The notes below the pieces were generated by a model. The model saw only the letters and a list, made by a program, of their open reading frames with translations. It did not search any database and was not told the origin of the DNA. The translations under genes and the position numbers were made by a program. This document shows, piece by piece, positions 41,357 to 51,241 of a stretch of 64,000 nucleotides of DNA. Positions within the stretch are counted from its first letter, which is position 1, and the number at the start of each line of letters is the position of its first letter. The stretch is from an uncultured Christensenella sp. (GTDB taxonomy: Bacteria; Bacillota; Clostridia; Christensenellales; UBA3700). The stretch lies in the NCBI GenBank assembly GCA_910583995.1, contig CAJTYW010000004.1:62001-126000 (forward strand), read 5' to 3'.

Positions 41357-44176
41357 TTAATCATTTAATTTATCTTTTAAGAATTTACCTGTATAGCTTC
41401 CTTCAAACTTAGCTACTTCTTCAGGTGTACCTGTTATCAAAATTCTGCCGCCTTCGTCGCCACCTTCAGGTCCTAAATCGATAATATTATCTGCTACTTT
41501 TATAACGTCCAAATTATGTTCGATAACTAGTACAGTATTACCCATATCACATAATTTATCAAGAATACCAACAAGCTTTTTAACATCGTGCGTATGAAGT
41601 CCCGTTGTAGGTTCGTCAAGGATATAAAAAGTCTTGCCAGTGCTGCGTTTTGCAAGTTCTGTTGCAAGTTTAACTCTTTGTGCTTCACCGCCTGACAAAG
41701 TAGTTGCGGACTGCCCTAGTTTTATATAACCAAGTCCTACTTCTTGCAAAGTTTTGATTTTTTTGTAAATTGACGGCAAGTTTTCAAAAAATACACAAGC
41801 TTCGTCAACTGTCATTTCCAAAACATCGTAAATTGATTTGCCTTTGTATGTTACTTGCAATGTCTCTCTGTTATATCTTTTACCACCGCATACTTCGCAA
41901 GGCACATAAACATCAGATAAAAAGTGCATTTCTATTTTTATAATACCATCACCCGCACAATTCTCACATCTACCGCCTGCAACATTAAAGCTAAATCTAC
42001 CTGCTTTATAACCGCGTGCTTTAGCTTCTGGTGTGCTTGCAAAAAGTTCCCTTATAGCTGAAAAAACACCTGTATAAGTTGCTGGGTTAGAACGCGGAGT
42101 TCTACCAATTGGTGACTGGTCAATGCAAATAACTTTATCTAAATTTTCAATTCCTTCAATAGCTGTACAATTGGTAAATTTTTGTCTTGCACCATTTAGT
42201 TTAGCTTGCAAAACAGGATAAATAATGCCATTTACCAAACTTGACTTACCACTACCGGAAACTCCTGTTACAACATTAAATTTGCCAAGTGGAATACTAA
42301 CGGAAACATCTTTCAAGTTATTTTGCTTAGCACCTTTTACTTGAACAAATAAACCATTACCTTTTCTTCTTGTCTTTGGCACTTCGATTTTTTTCTTTCC
42401 ACTCATATATTGTCCTGTTAGCGACTGCTCGCAAGCCATAACCTGCTCAGGAGTTCCCGCACATACTACTTCACCGCCGTGAATACCTGCTTTAGGTCCT
42501 ATATCGACAATAAAATCGGCTAAACGCATTGTATCTTCATCGTGTTCGACAACGATAAGCGAATTACCTAAGTCTCTTAGCGATTGCAGTGTTTTAAGCA
42601 ATTTTTCGTTATCTCTTTGGTGCAAGCCAATACTTGGCTCGTCAAGGATATACAATACGCCTGTTAGTCCGCTACCAATTTGAGTTGCAAGTCTTATTCT
42701 TTGTGCTTCGCCGCCCGACAATGTGCCTGCAGACCTTGATAAAGTAAGATAAGTCAACCCTACATTACACAAAAAGTTTAGTCTTGCATTGATTTCCGTC
42801 AAAATTTGCTTTGCAATTTGCATTTCCGTATTTGTAAGTGTTAAACTAGCAAAAAACTCTTTAGCTTTTACAATAGGTAAATCGCAAAGTTCTGCAATAT
42901 TAAGTCCGCCTACAGTAACAGATAATGCTTCCTTTTTTAGTCTTTTGCCGTGGCATAAATCGCAAGGCTCTTGTGTCATATATTTTTCAATTTCCGCTTT
43001 TACAAAATCGGAATTTGTCTCGTTATATCTTCGCTCTAAATTGCTTGCAACACCTTCAAATTTCATTTTGTAAGCACCATTAAAGGAAGACGAAGAATAG
43101 TTAACTGTATATTCCTTATCGTCGCCATACATTAACAAATCAATTGCTTTTTTTGGCAAATCTTTAAGCGGAGTTTTTAAATCAAACCCATTTTGTTTAG
43201 CAACAATTTTTAGCACACTGCCTGAAATTCTACTTGTATCTAAATTCCAACCAGACACTTCGATTGCACCATCAGCAAGTGATTTATTCCAGTCTTTTAC
43301 AAGCTTATTAATGTCAATTACATTGTTAAAGCCTAAACCGTGACATTTAGGACAGGCACCAAACGGATTGTTAAAACTGAACATTCTAGGAGCTAGCTCT
43401 TCAATTGAAATATCGCAATCAGGACAAGCGTAATTTATTGAAAATAATTGTTTGTTTCCGTCCACTTGAGCTTCCACAAGCCCGCCTGCAAGTTTCAAAG
43501 CGTTCTCTACGCTGTCAGACAATCTTTTTGATACGCCTTCTTTTATAACAAGCCTATCTATAACAACACTTATTGTGTGTTTTACATTTTTATCAAGTAT
43601 AACTTCGTCACTATCAAGTGAATAGTCAATTCCGTCAATTTGAACACGCAAATAACCACTTTTTCTGTATCCTTCAAGTTGCTTTGTGTACTCGCCCTTT
43701 CTTCCACGAACGACAGGTGCAACTATAACAACTTTTGTTTTGTCCCCAAATGCAAGAATTTTATCTACAATTTGGTCGACAGTTTGATGCTTAATCTCTT
43801 TACCGCATTTAGGACAATGTGGAATACCTATTCTTGCATATAAAAGTCTCAAGTAATCATAAATTTCTGTAACAGTACCAACAGTTGACCTTGGGTTGTG
43901 TGAAGTTGTCTTTTGGTCTATTGAGATAGCAGGAGAAATTCCGTCAATACTATCTACATCGGGCTTATCCATTTGTCCCAAAAACATTCTTGCATAGGAC
44001 GATAAACTTTCAATATATCTTCTTTGACCTTCTGCAAAAATTGTATCAAAAGCAAGTGATGATTTACCTGAACCCGACAACCCTGTAAACACCACCAATT
44101 TATCTCTTGGTATTGTAACATCAATGTTTTTTAAATTGTTTTCTCTCGCCCCTTTTACAATAATCTCATCTTTCAT
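41357..44176 (-). CDS. uvrA: Excinuclease ABC subunit A
   Basis: UvrA, 939 aa, recognises bulky DNA damage. Two ABC ATPase halves: Walker A GLSGSGKSS (32-40) and GVSGSGKSS (about 645), signatures TLSGGEAQR twice. Zinc-binding CxxC sets include CPKCG, CPDC...CPKC, CDLC and CENC...CEVC. It follows uvrB by 59 bp in the same direction. Confidence 0.98.
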   Translation of the reverse strand: MKDEIIVKGARENNLKNIDVTIPRDKLVVFTGLSGSGKSSLAFDTIFAEGQRRYIESLSSYARMFLGQMDKPDVDSIDGISPAISIDQKTTSHNPRSTVGTVTEIYDYLRLLYARIGIPHCPKCGKEIKHQTVDQIVDKILAFGDKTKVVIVAPVVRGRKGEYTKQLEGYRKSGYLRVQIDGIDYSLDSDEVILDKNVKHTISVVIDRLVIKEGVSKRLSDSVENALKLAGGLVEAQVDGNKQLFSINYACPDCDISIEELAPRMFSFNNPFGACPKCHGLGFNNVIDINKLVKDWNKSLADGAIEVSGWNLDTSRISGSVLKIVAKQNGFDLKTPLKDLPKKAIDLLMYGDDKEYTVNYSSSSFNGAYKMKFEGVASNLERRYNETNSDFVKAEIEKYMTQEPCDLCHGKRLKKEALSVTVGGLNIAELCDLPIVKAKEFFASLTLTNTEMQIAKQILTEINARLNFLCNVGLTYLTLSRSAGTLSGGEAQRIRLATQIGSGLTGVLYILDEPSIGLHQRDNEKLLKTLQSLRDLGNSLIVVEHDEDTMRLADFIVDIGPKAGIHGGEVVCAGTPEQVMACEQSLTGQYMSGKKKIEVPKTRRKGNGLFVQVKGAKQNNLKDVSVSIPLGKFNVVTGVSGSGKSSLVNGIIYPVLQAKLNGARQKFTNCTAIEGIENLDKVICIDQSPIGRTPRSNPATYTGVFSAIRELFASTPEAKARGYKAGRFSFNVAGGRCENCAGDGIIKIEMHFLSDVYVPCEVCGGKRYNRETLQVTYKGKSIYDVLEMTVDEACVFFENLPSIYKKIKTLQEVGLGYIKLGQSATTLSGGEAQRVKLATELAKRSTGKTFYILDEPTTGLHTHDVKKLVGILDKLCDMGNTVLVIEHNLDVIKVADNIIDLGPEGGDEGGRILITGTPEEVAKFEGSYTGKFLKDKLND

Positions 44177-44235
44177 AATTCACCATTAATTTATCCGATT
44201 TTTATTAAATTTGTTTATTTAACGCTAGCTTAAAG

Positions 44236-46200
44236 TTACATTTCTCTTAGCTGCTTTTTAAGTTCGCTAATAGCTTCACGATATTTAATTGCAGACTCAA
44301 AATCAAGCTTGCTACTAGCAATAGCCATTCTGCTTTTAAGTATGTCAATTTCACGATATATATCGATTTTCGTAAGCTTTTTATCATTTTTAGTGTCAAT
44401 TTTCTTTGTTATTTCCAAAGTATTTACAACATCTTTAACAATAGTTTTTGGAACAATATTATGTTCGATATTGTAGCTATTTTGCACTTCTCTACGACGA
44501 TTTGTCTCCGTTATTGCAGCCTTCATACTATCCGTCATATTATCCGCATACATAATAACTCTACCTTCGCTATTTCTTGCTGCTCTTCCGATAGTTTGAA
44601 CTAACGAAGTCTCTGAACGCAAAAAGCCTTCCTTATCCGCATCAAGTATTGCAACCAGCTGTACTTCAGGTATATCTAAACCTTCACGCAATAAATTTAT
44701 ACCGACTAAAACATCAAATTCACCGCGTCTTAAGCCACCTATAATCTCTATTCTTTCCAAAGCATCAATTTCTGAGTGCATATAATTTACTCTTACATTA
44801 TGCTCTTTCAGATAGTTAGTAAGTGATTCACTCATTTTTTTAGTAAGTGTGGTTACTAAAACTCTATGTCCCGTTGCAACTACACTATTGATTTCAGATA
44901 ACAAATCGTCAATTTGTCCGTCAATTGGACGCACTTCGACCTTAGGGTCAAGCAAGCCTGTAGGTCTAATCAATTGCTCTGCAATATTATCCGCAAGTTT
45001 AAGTTCGTACTCTGCAGGCGTTGCAGAAACACAAATAATCTGGCTTATTTTACTATTAAATTCTTCAAAAGCAAGTGGTCTGTTGTCAAATGCGGAAGGC
45101 AATCTAAAACCATACTCTACAAGGTTAGTTTTTCTTGCCTTGTCACCATTAAACATAGCTCGAAGTTGTGGCAAAGTTATATGCGATTCGTCTACAATCA
45201 TAAGATAATCTTTACCAAAAAAGTCAAGCAAAGTATATGGCATTTGTCCCGGTAATCTGCCGTCAAAATAGCGTGAATAGTTTTCTATACCATTGCAATA
45301 GCCCATCTCACGCATCATTTCCAAATCGTAACTTACTCTTTCTTTTATTCTTTGAGCTTCTATAAGCTTGCCTTTGCTAGAAAAAAACTCTACTTGTTTT
45401 AGCATATCTTTGGAAATCTGATCTAAAGCTTGTTGCATACTTTCGCTGTTTACAACATAGTGGCTTGCAGGAAAAATATTTGCGTGTTCCAAAGTATTGA
45501 TAGCCCTTGAAGTTACTAGGTCAAATTCGGAAATTCTTTCTATCTCATCACCAAAAAACTCTATTCTAAGCCCTTTATCGTTGTTATCCGCTCTCATAAC
45601 TTCCACAACATCGCCACGTACCCTAAATGTAGAACGCGTAAAATCTATATCTGAGCGTTTATATTGAATTTCCACAAGTCGTCTTATAAATTCGTCTCTA
45701 TCAAGTTCCATACCTGGACGAAGAGAAATTGCCATATTGTAATACTCAAGCGGTGCACCAAGACCATAAATACAAGACACCGAACAAACGACTATTACAT
45801 CTCGTCTTTCAGATAAACTGCTTGTAGCGGAGTGCCTTAGCTTGTCTATTTCATCATTGATTTGAAGTTCTTTTTCGATATAAGTATCCGAACGCGGGAT
45901 ATAAGCTTCCGGCTGATAGTAATCGTAATAAGAGACAAAATATTCAACTCTGTTGTTAGGGAAAAACTCACGCAACTCATTACATAACTGAGCAGCGAGA
46001 GTCTTGTTGTGAGCAATGACAATAGTAGGTTTGTTAACTTTTTCAATAACATTTGCCATTGTAAATGTTTTGCCCGAACCAGTAACACCAAGTAAAACTT
46101 GAGTTTTAAGTCCGTCCAAAACACCATCTGCCAAAGACTCAATTGCTTGCGGCTGGTCGCCACAAGGTTTGTATTTGCTAACTAGCTGAAATTTATCCAT
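44236..46200 (-). CDS. uvrB: Excinuclease ABC subunit B
   Basis: UvrB, 654 aa. Walker A GVTGSGKT (38-45), the damage-verifying beta-hairpin YYDYYQPEAYIP, VDESH box, helicase motif VQTIGRAARN and the C-terminal UVR motif (AIKYREAISELKKQL) that recruits UvrC. ATG follows GGAAG. uvrC is not in the window. Confidence 0.98.
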   Translation of the reverse strand: MDKFQLVSKYKPCGDQPQAIESLADGVLDGLKTQVLLGVTGSGKTFTMANVIEKVNKPTIVIAHNKTLAAQLCNELREFFPNNRVEYFVSYYDYYQPEAYIPRSDTYIEKELQINDEIDKLRHSATSSLSERRDVIVVCSVSCIYGLGAPLEYYNMAISLRPGMELDRDEFIRRLVEIQYKRSDIDFTRSTFRVRGDVVEVMRADNNDKGLRIEFFGDEIERISEFDLVTSRAINTLEHANIFPASHYVVNSESMQQALDQISKDMLKQVEFFSSKGKLIEAQRIKERVSYDLEMMREMGYCNGIENYSRYFDGRLPGQMPYTLLDFFGKDYLMIVDESHITLPQLRAMFNGDKARKTNLVEYGFRLPSAFDNRPLAFEEFNSKISQIICVSATPAEYELKLADNIAEQLIRPTGLLDPKVEVRPIDGQIDDLLSEINSVVATGHRVLVTTLTKKMSESLTNYLKEHNVRVNYMHSEIDALERIEIIGGLRRGEFDVLVGINLLREGLDIPEVQLVAILDADKEGFLRSETSLVQTIGRAARNSEGRVIMYADNMTDSMKAAITETNRRREVQNSYNIEHNIVPKTIVKDVVNTLEITKKIDTKNDKKLTKIDIYREIDILKSRMAIASSKLDFESAIKYREAISELKKQLREM

Positions 46201-46519
46201 AGTTTACTTCCGATAATTTGCCTTATTATAAATACCCCGTCAAAAATCGGGGTTATTTTTATCAATATTGCTATTTAATTATAATTTTAAAAACTTACAC
46301 AAATTAATTTGAACAAAATTTATTCCACTTAAAATCAACTTTTCAACTATATTTATTGCCTAATCTACAATCTTTATTACTTATTATTTATTAATAAATT
46401 TTTAAATTGTATTAATCATTATGTTAAACAAGTTTACATAACAATATATAACTTTAAGTTATTTAAATTAATTAGATTATAAATTTAATTTTCTCATAAT
46501 CTCAAATCATATTATTGTG
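46201..46519. other. 319-bp AT-rich gap upstream of uvrB
   Basis: It holds one hairpin (ACCCCG/CGGGGT around a CGATTTTTGA core, 46233-46256) within the uvrB leader. No gene, clear promoter or RNA could be supported in the remaining very AT-rich sequence. Confidence 0.6.
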
Positions 46520-46885
46520 TTATCTGCCTGCAATTGCATCTAAAATCAATTTTAACAAAAACACACCGATTGCAAGTGCAACAGACATTGAGATTTTAAA
46601 ATAAACCCACCTTTTTTCATTCAAAATTTCACGATAAAAAGCCTGACCCTTTTGGTGCAAAGTAAAACACCAAACTGTCTCCCCTTTCCTTTTTGACTCA
46701 ACAAGTTCATAGTAGTCATCAAGTTCTAAATCACGAATAATTTTTTTAAGGTCTCCACCTTTAATTTCTATTTTTGGAGAAATATCGTTAAGCACATCAA
46801 TAGGACGCATTAAACATACGCCATTTTTATCTATAGAATTATAATAAATTGATTTCATTACAGCTTTTTCTTTTTTGTTAAGCAT
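46520..46885 (-). CDS. Winged-helix-like protein with C-terminal TM anchor (paralog A)
   Basis: 121 aa. Residues 1-85 look like a winged helix (LNKKEKAVMKSIYYNS...DLKKIIRDLELDDYYELVESKRKGETVWCFTLHQKGQAFYRE), and the C-terminus is a single TM helix (about 93-117). It resembles its upstream neighbour in layout. Family not recognised; a membrane-tethered regulator or a protein-interaction wHTH are both possible. Confidence 0.7.
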   Translation of the reverse strand: MLNKKEKAVMKSIYYNSIDKNGVCLMRPIDVLNDISPKIEIKGGDLKKIIRDLELDDYYELVESKRKGETVWCFTLHQKGQAFYREILNEKRWVYFKISMSVALAIGVFLLKLILDAIAGR

Positions 46886-46938
46886 ATCAAACCTTCTTTT
46901 TAACTAAAAATTTGTTAATAAAAAATTTATTTAAATAT

Positions 46939-47451
46939 TTACAAAAATAGTACTAATAAAACTATAATCGCACCGATTAATCCGCCACCTAGCACTCCAC
47001 CGCTAAAACCTATTAAAAAGTTTTTCAAATTGCCGTTTTTGTTAGCAATTGTTTTTGTGTTTGCAGTAAGCTGTGACATTATTTCGTTTTGTCCTGAAGG
47101 CGCTGTTAAATCATAATTTGTAGTAGCTATAGGTGTATTATTATTTTTTTGTTCTTTTTTGCTTTTCTTTGCATTTAGTTCATTTTGTCTTGCTATAGCA
47201 ATGCGATTTAATAATTCCTTTCCTACTTCTGTAAAAGTCAGACAAATAACTTCTTCATCTTGGTATTTTAGGATAATAAACTTGTTTTCTACAAGTGATT
47301 GAATTTCCTGCATTAAAGCATCTTCTGTAAATGTTACGCCGTAATCATTTTCAATACCACTTAAAATATCAACTTTATCAATAGTGTTATACCCTTCTAC
47401 GCATAATTTATCAAGGACTTCGACCAATTTTACAAGATTAGAATTTAACAT
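46939..47451 (-). CDS. Winged-helix-like protein with C-terminal TM anchor (paralog B)
   Basis: 170 aa from ATG 47451 (AAGGAG upstream; an earlier in-frame ATG at 47484 lacks one). Wing-helix-like domain at 1-85 (LVKLVEVLDKLCVEGYNTI...LMQEIQSLVENKFIILKYQDEEVICLTFTEVGKELLNRI), Lys/Asn-rich linker, then a glycine-rich TM helix (about 145-170). No function recognised; 53 bp from paralog A. Confidence 0.7.
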   Translation of the reverse strand: MLNSNLVKLVEVLDKLCVEGYNTIDKVDILSGIENDYGVTFTEDALMQEIQSLVENKFIILKYQDEEVICLTFTEVGKELLNRIAIARQNELNAKKSKKEQKNNNTPIATTNYDLTAPSGQNEIMSQLTANTKTIANKNGNLKNFLIGFSGGVLGGGLIGAIIVLLVLFL

Positions 47452-47581
47452 AAACACTCCTTTTTCATTATAATTATATAACAATTTTATAAAAAAATCA
47501 ACTATGTGTGCAAAATTGCTTTATTTCTGCGTCAAAATATGATATTATTTAATGAATAAAAATATACAAAAGGAGAATCGT

Positions 47582-49240
47582 ATGAATTTATTAGACAGAT
47601 ATTGTAGCAACATAAACGCATTGGATTACGACGATTTTAGTAAAAATACTCAAATCAATATCCCAGACAACTTTAATTTCGGTTACGATGTCGTCGATGA
47701 ATATGCGCGTTTAACTCCTAACAAAATTGCTTTGGTATGGTGCAATGACGAAGGCGAAGAAAAAATTATTACTTTTGGAGAACTTAAAGTTTTAAGTGAC
47801 AAAGTTTGTAGCATTTTGCTTTCACACAACCTTAAAAAAGGTGATTTTATTATGACAATGCTAGGCAGAAGATATGAATATTGGATTATTGCCACTGCTT
47901 GTCATAAATTAGGCATTGTTTTAGTACCAGCAACTTTTTTGCTTACTGCAAAAGATATTGAATACAGATGTAATAATGCAGATGTCAAATTGCTATTTGT
48001 AACAAATCAAAACGAAGTTACAAAACACGTAATTGAAGCGATACCAAACTGCAAAGGACTAAAAGCAGTTTACACTCACGGCAATATAGACGGAATGATT
48101 AATTTGACAAATGCAATTGACAATGCTACGCCAATGGCAACCCCACCTTGGAAAACAGAAAATGATGATATGTTTCTTGTTTACTTTACAAGCGGAACAA
48201 CAGGCGAACCAAAAATGGTTGCACACAAATACTTGTATCCGTTAGGTCATATCATTACTGCAAAATTTTGGCAAGATGTTGTTGACGACGGCTTGCACTT
48301 AACAATGGCAGAAAGCGGTTGGGCAAAATGCAGTTGGGGAAGAATCTACGGACAGTGGATTGCAGGCACATCAATCTTTGTATATGATTATTTTGGCAGA
48401 TTTACCCCTACAGATATTTTGCCAATGATTGAAAAATACAAAGTAACAACATTTTGTGCTCCACCTACAATTTACAGATTTTTGATAAAAGAAGACTTGT
48501 CCAAATACGATTTTTCAAGCTTAACACACTGCTCTACTGCGGGCGAACCATTAAATCCCGAAGTATCTAAGGAATTTACTAAGGCAACAGGACTTGAAAT
48601 TTACGAAGGGTTTGGACAAACTGAATCATCAGTATTACTTGGCACTTACAAGTTTTTAGAGATAAAGCAAGGCAGTATGGGCAAACCATCACCAATATAC
48701 GATATTTATCTTGCAGACAACAACGAAAATGAAGTTGCAGACGGCGAAACTGGTGAAATTTGCATAAAAATGCGTGAAAATCAATTGGGATTGCTTTATA
48801 AATACCATAAAGATGAAGAGCGAACTTTTAATACTTTTGGCAGCGGAGTTTACCACACTGGCGACCTTGCTACAAAAGACAGCGATGGTTATTACTGGTT
48901 TGTAGGAAGAAAAGACGATATTATTAAATCAAGCGGTTACAGAATAGGACCATTTGAAGTTGAATCTGCTTTGCACGAACACCCTGCTGTTTTGGAATGT
49001 GCAATTACAGGTGCACCTGACCCATTACGCGGACAAGTTGTAAAAGCAACTATAGTTTTGGCAAAAGGCTACAGCCCAAGTGAGGAACTTACTAAAGAAT
49101 TGCAAAATCATGTTAAAAAAGCTACTGCTCCTTACAAATATCCACGAATTGTAGAATATGTTACAGAATTACCTAAAACAATAAGCGGAAAAATCATCAG
49201 AAAAGAGATAGCAGCAAGGGACAATAAAAAGCAAGGTTAG
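47582..49240 (+). CDS. AMP-forming acyl-CoA synthetase, medium-chain type
   Basis: 552 aa of the acyl-CoA synthetase (ANL) superfamily. AMP-binding TSGTTGEPK (about 203-211), GFGQTE, YHTGDLATKD, and the C-terminal hinge GRKDDIIKSSGYRIGPFEVE with PKTISGKIIRKE holding the catalytic Lys. It activates a fatty or aromatic acid as acyl-CoA; the close likeness to MACS enzymes favours medium-chain or branched acids. Start ATG 47582 follows AAAAGGAG; the ten upstream codons lack one. It stands alone in plus orientation. Confidence 0.92.
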   Translation: MNLLDRYCSNINALDYDDFSKNTQINIPDNFNFGYDVVDEYARLTPNKIALVWCNDEGEEKIITFGELKVLSDKVCSILLSHNLKKGDFIMTMLGRRYEYWIIATACHKLGIVLVPATFLLTAKDIEYRCNNADVKLLFVTNQNEVTKHVIEAIPNCKGLKAVYTHGNIDGMINLTNAIDNATPMATPPWKTENDDMFLVYFTSGTTGEPKMVAHKYLYPLGHIITAKFWQDVVDDGLHLTMAESGWAKCSWGRIYGQWIAGTSIFVYDYFGRFTPTDILPMIEKYKVTTFCAPPTIYRFLIKEDLSKYDFSSLTHCSTAGEPLNPEVSKEFTKATGLEIYEGFGQTESSVLLGTYKFLEIKQGSMGKPSPIYDIYLADNNENEVADGETGEICIKMRENQLGLLYKYHKDEERTFNTFGSGVYHTGDLATKDSDGYYWFVGRKDDIIKSSGYRIGPFEVESALHEHPAVLECAITGAPDPLRGQVVKATIVLAKGYSPSEELTKELQNHVKKATAPYKYPRIVEYVTELPKTISGKIIRKEIAARDNKKQG

Positions 49241-49354
49241 TATTTTATTATTAAGGTTTTAAAATATACAAGTTTATAAAATTATAGCTTTAAGTTTAAA
49301 AACTTATATAACAAAAGAATATACAAATTTAAATATAAACAATGATAAAATTAT

Positions 49355-49394
49355 AAACAAATAATCACAGGTTTTTCCTGTGATTATTTTGTTT
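49355..49394. terminator. Bidirectional terminator
   Basis: A 16-bp stem (AAACAAATAATCACAG, one mismatch/wobble) with loop GTTTTTC between two converging genes. Confidence 0.85.
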
Positions 49395-49416
49395 TGTATA
49401 ACAAATTGTTATTTAA

Positions 49417-51240
49417 TTACCATTCATTATCCACTGCAGTTACTGTTACTTCAAAAGTTCTCTCTTCAATGCTTAACTCTGTAAAATTTTCAGGGATTAC
49501 AATATCAAAGTAATATTTTATTTCACCACTAAGAGATTTAAATGTAAAACGCAAAAATTTACCAGCATATTGTTCAGACACATTTAATTTATGATATCCT
49601 GTTTCATCTACTCTAAATGGCCATATATTCAACCTTCCATCTGCCGTTGAAAAAGTCTGCCACTCATTTTCATACTCAATAATATCTACATTTGTGATTT
49701 TAATTTTAATTTCATAATTAGGAACAACATCTAAAACTATACTATCACCAAATAATTCTTCAAAATAAATTATTCCTTCATTATTTACCAATGAATAATT
49801 ACCCCAACTTGGCGATAAGTTTTCCAAAAACTCACCTTCAACAACATAATCAGTCGTTGTTAAACCGTCAACTATTTGCCCTGTAAGTATATTTTTGTAT
49901 TTAATATCAAAACTCTTTTTTACAATAGGTACATAATCTATATAAACTATTTCTTCATCGTTATTTTGAGCCAAAATACTTGCTATGATAAAATCTATAT
50001 ATGTATAGTGATAATGTATTTCAGAGTGATAAATTTGTATACTATAATTTATTGTGCTATCATACTCATATACTTTGTTTTCGTCATAACCAGCACCAGC
50101 AAAATAAGCCGAATCATATTCTATTTTATTACCGTCTTTATCTTTTAGCCTTAGCATAAATTTTTTGCCATTCAAATATTCAATACCATTGTCGCTAGAC
50201 AAATCTATGTTTCCGCTTTCCACATCTTTTTTGGTTACAATATGAACATTAAACATTGTGTAGCCACCTGTATATTGATTGTAATACTCATATACAAAAG
50301 ATTCACCTTCTACAAGCTCTCTGTTAGTTGTAATAATAGTAGAGTCATAAGTTGAATAATAGTTAACTATAAAATCTGCTTGTATTCTAGATATTCTGTA
50401 TTCATTATTTTTTAAAAGCAAATAATAATCAAATTGTTTACCGCCACTAATAGTGAAACAATAGTATCCTTTATCAAAGTTTTTTAATTTTAACAAATGT
50501 TTTTCTGAATTGTAATCTCTAAACACGGCATAATTAGCAGTCTCAAGCAAATTATATTTACCATAATTTAAAGTATTATTTTTTGAACTTTCATATTTTT
50601 CTGCATTGCATGCAATTAAATTAGTATTATTACTTACATTACCTTGCACAAATACTGCAACATTTTTATCGTTTTTACCAATAACAGGTATTGGGTCAGG
50701 CAATTTACCTTTTGCTGCCACATATTTAAACACTTCTTTAAAAAGTATTACTTGTTTATAATCTTCGCCTGCATCTAAAATTATATCCTGTTTAATTGGT
50801 CTTTCACTTTCCAATATGTATGCACCAGCTTGAGAAATTAATTTTATACCACTATACTCTTGTGCTAGTTTTACTTCAACCAATTGAACAGCAAAACTGA
50901 ATCTGTAAAGTTCCGATTTAAAGGAAACATTTTCTGTTATTTCTGAATTGTTTTTCAAATCTTCCGTTTTATATCTCAATACTATTTTTTCAAATCCGTC
51001 ACATTGCAAAATAATATCAATCGGCAAAGTACTATTCAATTTAATTGTATATTTAGTATTGCTATTCTTTTCAATATCGCCTTCGGGACAATTTACTTGA
51101 ATATCGCCATAATCTTTGTCTAAATTAACAATTATAGTAACATTGCCATCATAATTATTGTCTTCACCACACGCAACTAAGCTAAATGTCAACAATACTA
51201 TCAATAATACTATTAGTAAAGTAAATATTTTCTTACGCAT
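49417..51240 (-). CDS. Large surface lipoprotein of the ABC operon
   Basis: 607 aa with a lipoprotein signal (lipobox SLVAC, Cys24). The rest is beta-rich with many aromatic and Asn residues, lacking a recognised domain. It is the last gene of the ATPase-permease-permease-lipoprotein operon, 1 bp after the permease. It may be an accessory substrate-binding or sensing component; this is inferred from position. Confidence 0.72.
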   Translation of the reverse strand: MRKKIFTLLIVLLIVLLTFSLVACGEDNNYDGNVTIIVNLDKDYGDIQVNCPEGDIEKNSNTKYTIKLNSTLPIDIILQCDGFEKIVLRYKTEDLKNNSEITENVSFKSELYRFSFAVQLVEVKLAQEYSGIKLISQAGAYILESERPIKQDIILDAGEDYKQVILFKEVFKYVAAKGKLPDPIPVIGKNDKNVAVFVQGNVSNNTNLIACNAEKYESSKNNTLNYGKYNLLETANYAVFRDYNSEKHLLKLKNFDKGYYCFTISGGKQFDYYLLLKNNEYRISRIQADFIVNYYSTYDSTIITTNRELVEGESFVYEYYNQYTGGYTMFNVHIVTKKDVESGNIDLSSDNGIEYLNGKKFMLRLKDKDGNKIEYDSAYFAGAGYDENKVYEYDSTINYSIQIYHSEIHYHYTYIDFIIASILAQNNDEEIVYIDYVPIVKKSFDIKYKNILTGQIVDGLTTTDYVVEGEFLENLSPSWGNYSLVNNEGIIYFEELFGDSIVLDVVPNYEIKIKITNVDIIEYENEWQTFSTADGRLNIWPFRVDETGYHKLNVSEQYAGKFLRFTFKSLSGEIKYYFDIVIPENFTELSIEERTFEVTVTAVDNEW

Positions 51241-51241
51241 A

